Shown here in pieces: positions 23,298-29,322 of a DNA stretch of 29,322 nt (the first letter of the stretch is position 1; every line of letters begins with the position of its first letter). This DNA is from an uncultured Eubacterium sp. (GTDB taxonomy: Bacteria; Bacillota; Clostridia; Oscillospirales; Acutalibacteraceae). The notes under the pieces were generated by a model. That model did not search any database. It saw nothing but the letters and a program-made list of their open reading frames with translations, and was not told the origin of the DNA. The stretch lies in contig CAKSWS010000017.1 in assembly GCA_934512155.1 (NCBI GenBank), positions 1 through 29,322 on the forward strand. Direction: 5' to 3'. The position numbers and the translations under genes are program-made.

Positions 23298-23930
23298 TTA
23301 ATCCTCCAATGCTGCAAAAACGAGAGCAGTTGTATCAGCTACTTCTTCCTGCCCTTCAACAACAACAAGCTTATTAAGATTTGAATAGAAATCTTTAAGT
23401 GGCTCAGTCATTTCATGATATTCCTTAAGCCTTGCCTGTACTGTTTCAGGAGCATCGTCTTTGCGCTGTACAAGTTCGCCGCCGCAAGCATCGCAAACGC
23501 CTTCAACTTTTGGCTTTTTATAAAGCATGTGATAAGAATTTGCACACTTTGAACATACACGGCGACCGGACATTCTTGCAGTAATTTTTTCATCAGGAAC
23601 TTCGATATCAAGAACCTTATCAATAACAACTCCCATATCCTCAAGAGCTTGAGCCTGTGGGATTGTTCTTGGAAAACCGTCAAGAATAAATCCGTTTTCG
23701 CAATCTTTTTCTTGTAATCTTTCTTTGATTATTCCGATAACAATTTCATCCGGAACAAGTTGACCAGATTCTGTAAAAGATTTAGCCTTAAGTCCCATCT
23801 CCGTGCCGTCTTTAATAGCGGCACGAATAATGTTTCCGGTTGAAATAGCGGGGATTCCGTATTTTTCAACAATTTTTTCTGCTTGAGTGCCTTTGCCGGC
23901 ACCGGGAGCACCGAGAAGAATTAAATTCAT
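23298..23930 (-). CDS. adk: Adenylate kinase, zinc-lid form
   Basis: The 210-residue enzyme keeps AMP, ADP and ATP in balance. The P-loop GAPGAGKGT is at 7-15, the AMP-binding STGNIIR near 30, and DGFPRT at 84-89. The lid is the long form with four cysteines, C126, C129, C146 and C149, a structural zinc site common in Gram-positive bacteria. It lies 20 bases after secY and before map, the usual order. Confidence 0.98.
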   Translation of the reverse strand: MNLILLGAPGAGKGTQAEKIVEKYGIPAISTGNIIRAAIKDGTEMGLKAKSFTESGQLVPDEIVIGIIKERLQEKDCENGFILDGFPRTIPQAQALEDMGVVIDKVLDIEVPDEKITARMSGRRVCSKCANSYHMLYKKPKVEGVCDACGGELVQRKDDAPETVQARLKEYHEMTEPLKDFYSNLNKLVVVEGQEEVADTTALVFAALED

Positions 23931-23950
23931 AGCTTAACCCTTTCTGATTA

Positions 23951-25300
23951 TTAATCAAGGAATCCTTTATAATGACGCATCATCATTTGTGATTCAAGCT
24001 GACGAACTGTTTCAAGAGCTACACCGCACATAATGATGATTGATGTACCGCCAAGGCTTACAGAGAAGCCGCCGTCATTACCGCCTTCTACCATAGGAGG
24101 AATTGCTGAATCACAGATAAGAGAAATGATGATTGGAAGCAATGCCACTACAGAAAGCATAAGAACACCGATGAGCGTTAATCTTGAAAGAACTCTAAAG
24201 ATGTAATTAGATGTTGGTTTACCAGGACGGATACCCGGAATTGCACCGTTATTCTTACGAAGATTATTTGCCATTTCAATTGGATTGTACTGAATTGTGC
24301 TGTAGAAATAAGCAAAGAATATGATAAGTACAAAATACATTATTGCGTACCACCAAGAATCGCTTTGGAAAGCATTAAAGAACTTCTCCCAGCCGGTTCC
24401 TTTGTACTTATCTGATGAAATAAACATTTGAATTGTTCCCGGAAGAGAAAGAATAGATGAAGCGAAAATGATTGGAAGTACGCCGCTCATATTAACCTTA
24501 ATAGGCATATGTGTTGACTGACCGCCATACATTTTTCTGCCTACAACACGCTTTGCGTATTGAATAGGAAGTCTTCTTTCTGCGTTATCCATAAACACAA
24601 TGTAACATACCATAAAGATGAACAAAATGAATACTGCAGGAACAAGGAATTTATAAACTGTACGTCCTGTATCAAGATACTGAATGTATTGTTTAATAAG
24701 AGTTGGGAAACGAGAAACGATACCTGCAAAAAGAATAATTGAAATACCGTTTCCGATACCATCGATAGTAATCTGTTCACCAAGCCACATGATTACTGCT
24801 GTGCCGGCTGTTAATACGCAAATAATAACAATAGCCTGGAACACTGCAGCAATACCTGTGAATGCATTGCCGCTTGCATCTTTAAGCAAATAATCATTTG
24901 CACGAAGATAGAAGAAATAAGCAAGCGATTGAAGAATTGCCAAGCCTACTGTTACAAAACGAGTAATTGAAGCAATTTTCTTTCTGCCTTCTTCGCCTTC
25001 CTTTTGAAGTCTTTCAAGAGGAGGGATTGCTACTGCAAGAAGCTGCATGATGATTGATGCGTTGATATACGGAGTGATTGACATAGCGAAAATAGTTCCG
25101 TATGTGAATGCACTACCGGTCATAAGGCTTAAATAGGTTAAGATTGTGTTACCCTTACCAACATTAATTTCATCAACAATGTTAAGAAACGGTACAGGAA
25201 TCATTGAACCTATACGGAAGACAAGAACGATAAATGCAGTGAAAAGCATCTTCTTTCTAATATCAGGTACTTTCCAAGCATTTGCAAGGGTCTTTATCAT
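23951..25300 (-). CDS. secY: Protein translocase subunit SecY
   Basis: The 449-residue channel of the Sec translocon has ten predicted membrane helices. Conserved stretches include the N-terminal FTAFIVLVFRIGSMIPVPF, the region after the plug (MSITPYINASIIMQLL), and the C-terminal cytoplasmic loops (RKNNGAIPGIRPGKPTSNYI) that contact SecA and ribosomes. The ATG begins directly after the rplO stop with no gap; its GGAGGTG site lies inside the end of rplO, so translation is coupled. Confidence 0.98.
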   Translation of the reverse strand: MIKTLANAWKVPDIRKKMLFTAFIVLVFRIGSMIPVPFLNIVDEINVGKGNTILTYLSLMTGSAFTYGTIFAMSITPYINASIIMQLLAVAIPPLERLQKEGEEGRKKIASITRFVTVGLAILQSLAYFFYLRANDYLLKDASGNAFTGIAAVFQAIVIICVLTAGTAVIMWLGEQITIDGIGNGISIILFAGIVSRFPTLIKQYIQYLDTGRTVYKFLVPAVFILFIFMVCYIVFMDNAERRLPIQYAKRVVGRKMYGGQSTHMPIKVNMSGVLPIIFASSILSLPGTIQMFISSDKYKGTGWEKFFNAFQSDSWWYAIMYFVLIIFFAYFYSTIQYNPIEMANNLRKNNGAIPGIRPGKPTSNYIFRVLSRLTLIGVLMLSVVALLPIIISLICDSAIPPMVEGGNDGGFSVSLGGTSIIIMCGVALETVRQLESQMMMRHYKGFLD

Positions 25301-25744
25301 TTAAAGCACCTCCACCTTGCCACCTGCAGCCTCAATTTTTGCTTTTGCGCTTTCGCTGATTGCGTTAACTTTAACTGTTAATGCCTTTGTGAGTTCACCC
25401 TTACCAAGAACTTTGATACCGTCAAGTTCTTTTTTGATAAGACCGCAAGCCTTAAGGCTTTCAGCATCAACCGTAGCGTTTGCTTCAAATCTTTCTTCAA
25501 GAGCTGCAACGTTTACAACTGCATACTCTGTTCTGAAAATGTTGTTGAAGCCTCTTTTTGGTAATCTTCTTTGAAGAGGCATTTGACCGCCTTCAAAACC
25601 GGGACGACGACTGTAGCCTGAACGGGCTTTAGCACCTTTGTGTCCTTTACCGGCTGTCTTACCTTGACCTGAACCGGCACCACGACCGATTCTTTTAACT
25701 GCCTTCTTAGATCCTTCAGCAGGAGAAAGTTCATGTAATTTCAT
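25301..25744 (-). CDS. rplO: 50S ribosomal protein uL15
   Basis: The 147-residue protein begins [20 protein letters not shown], followed by the Gly/Lys/Arg-rich extension ([18 protein letters not shown]) that threads into 23S rRNA and the globular C-terminal domain ([18 protein letters not shown]). The start at 25744 is set by GGAGGTG seven bases upstream; three more codons are open before it. It lies just after rpmD and abuts secY. Confidence 0.97.
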   Translation of the reverse strand: MKLHELSPAEGSKKAVKRIGRGAGSGQGKTAGKGHKGAKARSGYSRRPGFEGGQMPLQRRLPKRGFNNIFRTEYAVVNVAALEERFEANATVDAESLKACGLIKKELDGIKVLGKGELTKALTVKVNAISESAKAKIEAAGGKVEVL

Positions 25745-25760
25745 AGTCTGCACCTCCCCC

Positions 25761-25940
25761 TTAATCCTTTACGATTTCAACAAGGTGAGAAATCTTTGTG
25801 ATTTTACCCTTTGTTTGATCGTTATCCGGCTGAACTGTTACGTTGCCGATTTTGCGAAGTCCAAGTGAGTGGGCGGTGGCAATTTGGTCTTGTTTTCTGC
25901 CAATTAAACTCTTTGTGAGTTTGATTTTAATATCTGCCAT
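25761..25940 (-). CDS. rpmD: 50S ribosomal protein uL30
   Basis: The 59-residue gene reads [20 protein letters not shown] at its start and [20 protein letters not shown] in the middle, ending [10 protein letters not shown]. This matches uL30, whose GxxxxxxATxxxLGL pattern is clear. The ATG at 25940 follows GGAGGGTGG. It lies between rpsE (13 bases away) and rplO, the normal position. Confidence 0.97.
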   Translation of the reverse strand: MADIKIKLTKSLIGRKQDQIATAHSLGLRKIGNVTVQPDNDQTKGKITKISHLVEIVKD

Positions 25941-25953
25941 AATTCCACCCTCC

Positions 25954-26454
25954 TTAACCTAAAATTTCTTTTGTTGACTTGCCACGAACAGCAGCAACTT
26001 CATCAGCTGTGCGGAGCTGTGCAAGTCCGTTCATAGTTGCTCTTACTACATTGTAAGGGTTATTTGAACGAATAGCCTTACTACGAATATCGGCAATACC
26101 AACTGTTTCGATAACGGCACGAACCGGGCCGCCGGCGATAACACCGGTACCTTTCGGAGCCGGCATAAGAAGAACCTCACCTGCACCGAACTTACCTTTA
26201 ACTTCGTGAGGAATTGTTGTTCCTCTTAAAGCAACTTTAATTACATTTTTTCTTGCGTCTTCAATGCCCTTACGAATTGCATCAGGAACTTCGCCTGATT
26301 TGCCGACACCGAAACCTACAAGGCCGTTTTTGTCACCAACAACAACAAGTGCTGAGAACTTATAAATTCTACCACCCTTAACTGTTTTGGAAACACGGTT
26401 AATAGTTACAACTCTTTCTTCAAGTTCCATTGAAGATACGTCAATCTTTGCCAT
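25954..26454 (-). CDS. rpsE: 30S ribosomal protein uS5
   Basis: The 166-residue protein has the double-stranded RNA-binding-like N-terminal domain ([40 protein letters not shown]) and the C-terminal domain ([33 protein letters not shown]). It takes part in decoding accuracy. The start at 26454 (MAKIDVSS) follows GGAGGG; the frame is open 57 bases further upstream into rplR but without a site. Confidence 0.98.
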   Translation of the reverse strand: MAKIDVSSMELEERVVTINRVSKTVKGGRIYKFSALVVVGDKNGLVGFGVGKSGEVPDAIRKGIEDARKNVIKVALRGTTIPHEVKGKFGAGEVLLMPAPKGTGVIAGGPVRAVIETVGIADIRSKAIRSNNPYNVVRATMNGLAQLRTADEVAAVRGKSTKEILG

Positions 26455-26473
26455 AAAGTATTTCCCTCCTTCG

Positions 26474-26833
26474 TTAGAACTCAAGTCCGCCTTCACGAGC
26501 GCCGTCTGCAACAGCAGCTACACGACCGTGATATACGTAACCGCCACGGTCAAATACGCATTTTTCAATGCCCTTTGCCTTGGCTCTGTCTGCGATTGTT
26601 TTTCCTACAGCCTTAGCTGCTTCTACATTTCCGCCGTACTGTGCGAAGTCTTTTTCAACTGTTGAAGCCTGTGCAAGAGTTACACCTGCAACATCGTCGA
26701 TAAGCTGAACGTAAATATTGCTGAGGGAGCGATATACGTTGAGTCTTGGACATTCAGCAGTACCGGAAATCTTACCACGCACTCTCTTATGACGCTTTTG
26801 TCTTGCTTTGTTAGCATCTTGTCTTGAAACCAT
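26474..26833 (-). CDS. rplR: 50S ribosomal protein uL18
   Basis: The 119-residue 5S rRNA-binding protein begins with a basic stretch ([20 protein letters not shown]), then [18 protein letters not shown] and the C-terminal [20 protein letters not shown] and EGGLEF. Length and order are standard. Confidence 0.98.
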   Translation of the reverse strand: MVSRQDANKARQKRHKRVRGKISGTAECPRLNVYRSLSNIYVQLIDDVAGVTLAQASTVEKDFAQYGGNVEAAKAVGKTIADRAKAKGIEKCVFDRGGYVYHGRVAAVADGAREGGLEF

Positions 26834-26851
26834 TGTAATTCACTCCTTCCT

Positions 26852-27391
26852 TTATTTCTTACCTGCTTTTCCTTCTTTGCGGCGAATATGCTCTTCTGCA
26901 TATTTAATGCCTTTGCCCTTATAAGGTTCAGGTGGTCTCTTTTCACGAACCTGTGCTGCAAACTGACCAACTGCCTGTTTATCTGCACCGGAAATAATAA
27001 TTTGAGTTGCAGATGGGCATTCTATTTTAACACCTTCCGGTGCATTCATAATAACCTGATGTGAGAAACCAAGGTTCATTACAAGGCTGTTGCCCTGAAG
27101 CTGAACTCTGTAACCTACACCGTTTACTTCAAGAACTTTCTTGAAACCGTTTGTTACGCCTTCAACCATATTTGCGATAAGAGAACGAGTAAGTCCGTGA
27201 AGAGCTCTGTTTTCTTTATCGTCGTTTGGTCTTGAAACATTTACCTCGCTGCCGTCAACGCTAACGCTGATGTTTGGATGTTTATCCATAGTAAGAGTAC
27301 CATTTGGTCCTTTTACGGTTACAGTGTTACCGTTGATTGAAAAATCAACACCGGCAGGAATTGCGATTGGCTTTAAGCCTATACGAGACAT
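26852..27391 (-). CDS. rplF: 50S ribosomal protein uL6
   Basis: The 179-residue protein consists of two repeated L6 domains. It begins MSRIGLKPIAIPAGV, has GLTRSLIANMVEGVTNGFKK in the middle and the C-terminal RPPEPYKGKGIKYAEEHIRR. It lies near the factor-binding site of the 50S subunit. The start follows GGAGGTG. Confidence 0.98.
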   Translation of the reverse strand: MSRIGLKPIAIPAGVDFSINGNTVTVKGPNGTLTMDKHPNISVSVDGSEVNVSRPNDDKENRALHGLTRSLIANMVEGVTNGFKKVLEVNGVGYRVQLQGNSLVMNLGFSHQVIMNAPEGVKIECPSATQIIISGADKQAVGQFAAQVREKRPPEPYKGKGIKYAEEHIRRKEGKAGKK

Positions 27392-27406
27392 CCTAACTGC
27401 ACCTCC

Positions 27407-27805
27407 TTACCAAATGAATGCTAATACTTCGCCGCCAACATTTTGTTTGCGAGCTTCTCTGTCTGTCATTACGCCTTTTGATGTAGAAACAATAGCAACG
27501 CCGAGACCTTTCATAACCTTTGGCATTTCTTCAACATTTGAATAAATACGAAGACCGGGTTTTGAAACTCTGCGAAGACCTGTGATAACCTGTGTTTTGC
27601 CCTCACCGTATTTGAGAGTTGCACGGATTACGCCTTGCTTTCCGTCATCAATTACTTTATATCCTTTAAGATATCCTTCATCAACAAGAATCTGAGCTAT
27701 TGCCTTCTTCATGTTTGACGCAGGAATATCTACTGTATCGTGCTTTGCTGAATTAGCGTTACGAATTCTTGTAAGCATATCAGCGATTGGGTCTGTAATA
27801 TGCAT
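27407..27805 (-). CDS. rpsH: 30S ribosomal protein uS8
   Basis: The 132-residue 16S rRNA-binding protein begins [20 protein letters not shown] and ends with the conserved [20 protein letters not shown] and VLAFIW. In E. coli S8 represses the spc operon by binding near the rplX-rplE junction; no equivalent target was identified here. Confidence 0.98.
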   Translation of the reverse strand: MHITDPIADMLTRIRNANSAKHDTVDIPASNMKKAIAQILVDEGYLKGYKVIDDGKQGVIRATLKYGEGKTQVITGLRRVSKPGLRIYSNVEEMPKVMKGLGVAIVSTSKGVMTDREARKQNVGGEVLAFIW

Positions 27806-27842
27806 TGATATTTCCTCCTTATATATTTAGCAATCTCAGTTC

Positions 27843-28028
27843 TTACCAAGAAGATTTTGTTACTCCGGGGATTTCGCCCTTATGAGCGAGCTCTCTGAAG
27901 CAGATACGGCATACGCCATACTTACGAAGATAAGCATGAGGTCTACCGCAGATCTTACATCTGTTGTAAGCTCTAGTTGAATACTTAGCAGGCTTTGCTG
28001 CTTTAACTTTCATAGATGTTTTAGCCAC
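27843..28028 (-). CDS. rpsN: 30S ribosomal protein uS14, zinc type
   Basis: The 61-residue form is the short, zinc-binding uS14 (type Z) with C24, C27, C40 and C43 (CKICGRP, then [10 protein letters not shown]). It sits in the main ribosomal operon, so it is the standard copy. Some Firmicutes carry a zinc-free paralogue elsewhere for zinc starvation; none is in this window. The start follows GGAGGGA. Confidence 0.98.
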   Translation of the reverse strand: MAKTSMKVKAAKPAKYSTRAYNRCKICGRPHAYLRKYGVCRICFRELAHKGEIPGVTKSSW

Positions 28029-28040
28029 GATATTCCCTCC

Positions 28041-28583
28041 TTACTCTGCAAACGGAGCGCCCATTAATTTAAGGAGCTCTCTTGCTTCTTCATCTGTATT
28101 AGCTGTTGTTACCATGATAATATCCATACCACGAACAGCATCGATTTTATCATATTCGATTTCAGGGAAAATTAACTGTTCTTTAACACCCATAGCATAG
28201 TTGCCACGGCCATCAAATGAATTTGGGTTAATACCTCTGAAGTCACGAACTCTTGGAAGAGCAAGATTGAAGAATCTGTCAAGGAATTCATACATCTTAT
28301 CTCCACGAAGAGTAACTTTAACACCGATTGGCATGCCTTCACGAAGTTTGAAGTTAGCAACAGACTTCTTTGCACGGCAGATAATCGGTTTTTGACCTGT
28401 AATAATACCAAGGTCGTTAACGATAGCATCTACTACCTTTGAATTTTCACGGGCTTCACCGCAACCAACATTGAGAACAATCTTGTCAAGCTTTGGGATT
28501 TGCATAACAGATTTGTATTCGAATTTCTTCATCAATGCAGGTGCAACTTCGCTCTTATAAGCTTCTTTTAATCTTGCAGCCAT
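28041..28583 (-). CDS. rplE: 50S ribosomal protein uL5
   Basis: The 180-residue protein binds 5S rRNA and the P-site tRNA. Visible family stretches are [60 protein letters not shown] and [20 protein letters not shown]. Length is standard; it lies 12 bases before rpsN and 19 after rplX. Confidence 0.98.
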   Translation of the reverse strand: MAARLKEAYKSEVAPALMKKFEYKSVMQIPKLDKIVLNVGCGEARENSKVVDAIVNDLGIITGQKPIICRAKKSVANFKLREGMPIGVKVTLRGDKMYEFLDRFFNLALPRVRDFRGINPNSFDGRGNYAMGVKEQLIFPEIEYDKIDAVRGMDIIMVTTANTDEEARELLKLMGAPFAE

Positions 28584-28602
28584 TGTTATGTCCTCCCTTT
28601 AC

Positions 28603-28905
28603 TTAAAATTCAAATCCGCATTTTTTGCAAACACGTTTTCCATCCTTGTGTCCTACACGGGTAGCTTCACCGCATTTAGGGCAAACAAGTTGTACTTTTG
28701 AAGCGTAAAGTGCAGATTCAACATCAATAAGTCCGCCCTGATCGCCCATTTTACGAGGCTTAACGTGCTTTGTTACCATTTGAACCTTCTTTACGATAAC
28801 TTTACCTTCTTTAGGGCTAACAGCGAGAACCTCACCCTTAACGCCCTTTGATTTACCGCTGAGTACCATAACGGTATCGCCGGTTTTAATAAACATTTTA
28901 CTCAT
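28603..28905 (-). CDS. rplX: 50S ribosomal protein uL24
   Basis: The 100-residue assembly initiator protein has the KOW segment (IKTGDTVMVLSGKSKGVKGE), the VTKHVKP region and a C-terminal zinc ribbon with C75, C78, C93 and C96. Three in-frame ATGs lie close together (28911, 28905, 28896). GGAGG at 28915-28919 is nine bases from 28905 and only three from 28911, so 28905 is chosen. Confidence 0.95.
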   Translation of the reverse strand: MSKMFIKTGDTVMVLSGKSKGVKGEVLAVSPKEGKVIVKKVQMVTKHVKPRKMGDQGGLIDVESALYASKVQLVCPKCGEATRVGHKDGKRVCKKCGFEF

Positions 28906-28920
28906 TATCATGCACCTCCA

Positions 28921-29289
28921 TTAAAGTACTTCAGGAGCAAGTGAGAGAATCTTCATATAATCTTTATCACGAAGCTCTCTTGCTACCGGTCCAAAAATAC
29001 GAGTGCCACGAGGAGTTTTATCCTCTCTGATAATTACGGCAGCATTTTCATCAAAACGAATGTACTGACCGTCGTCACGACGTACACCTTTAGTTGTACG
29101 AACGATGACTGCTTTAACAACTTCGCCTTTTTTAACAACGCCGTTTGGAGCTGCTTTCTTTACAGAAGCAACAATAACGTCGCCGATATTGGCATATCTT
29201 CTTCCTGAGCCGCCGAGAACACGAATACAAAGAAGCTCTTTTGCACCTGTGTTGTCTGCTACTTTAAGACGACTTTCCTGTTGTATCAC
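28921..29289 (-). CDS. rplN: 50S ribosomal protein uL14
   Basis: The 122-residue protein, the exact family length, begins with Ile-Gln-Gln-Glu-Ser after the start ([20 protein letters not shown]) and contains [20 protein letters not shown] and the C-terminal [20 protein letters not shown]. The start is GTG at 29289, eight bases after GGAGG (29298-29302). An ATG at 29294 is out of frame. The remaining 33 bases hold this ribosome-binding site; the end of the expected upstream rpsQ is not reached. Confidence 0.96.
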   Translation of the reverse strand: MIQQESRLKVADNTGAKELLCIRVLGGSGRRYANIGDVIVASVKKAAPNGVVKKGEVVKAVIVRTTKGVRRDDGQYIRFDENAAVIIREDKTPRGTRIFGPVARELRDKDYMKILSLAPEVL

Positions 29290-29322
29290 AGCATTTTCCT
29301 CCTTCGTACTGCAAAATAACAC

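Noticed and set aside
23408..23911. Alternative frames inside adk, secY and the ribosomal protein genes
   Set aside because: All overlap well-identified conserved genes in another frame and show low-complexity Leu/Lys-rich translations with no sites of their own.

Overview
The window reads as the chromosome of a low-GC, Gram-positive Clostridia-type bacterium, probably an uncultured gut member of the Oscillospirales/Ruminococcaceae. Reasons: strong AGGAGG ribosome-binding sites, a T-box leader on pheST, an ireB homologue, a zinc-type uS14, a PurO-type IMP cyclohydrolase, and AT-rich promoters with rho-independent terminators. The taxonomic placement is inference; no 16S rRNA gene is present.

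Layout. (1) 1-1505, + strand: the end of an Ig-like surface protein and a lipoprotein of the DUF4838 type. Codon use here is rich in CpG-containing codons, unlike the rest of the window, and the lipoprotein loses that style in its last ~40 codons, where it also stops short of family length. This is a possible transfer or assembly junction. (2) 1545-6018: carbohydrate accessory genes. A GPH-family sugar symporter and an iron-dependent alcohol dehydrogenase lie on the - strand. A sialidase without a signal peptide is divergent on the + strand. (3) 6037-10470, + strand: promoter, phenylalanine T-box leader, pheS, pheT, then a promoter with ireB and an uncharacterised 97-residue gene, both starting with TTG, and a strong terminator. 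(4) 10469-11631, - strand: an N-acetylhexosamine 1-kinase-like sugar kinase behind a promoter that carries a perfect inverted repeat. (5) 11634-14702, - strand: a MacA-like adaptor and a MacB/FtsX-like permease with no ATPase gene between or beside them. (6) 14737-19173, - strand: purine genes purE-purM-purN-purO-purD. purE and purD share a near-identical leader block around their ribosome-binding sites. (7) 19207-29322, - strand: a contiguous spc-alpha ribosomal protein cluster in canonical order, rplN-rplX-rplE-rpsN-rpsH-rplF-rplR-rpsE-rpmD-rplO-secY-adk-map-infA-rpmJ-rpsM-rpsK-rpsD-rpoA-rplQ, ended by a strong terminator.

How the parts work together. Regions 3, 6 and 7 are housekeeping: charging of tRNA-Phe, IMP synthesis, and ribosome, translocon and RNA polymerase production. 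The sialidase, sugar symporter and N-acetylhexosamine kinase suggest salvage of host-type amino-sugar glycans, though they are not one operon. The points most worth a second look are the duplicated pur leader, the ATPase-less exporter pair with a Thr-rich insertion in its adaptor, the compositional break near base 1383, and the ireB partner gene. I found no CRISPR array, insertion sequence, tRNA or rRNA gene. The only intergenic stretch over 300 bases (6019-6349) is filled by the T-box leader and its promoter.
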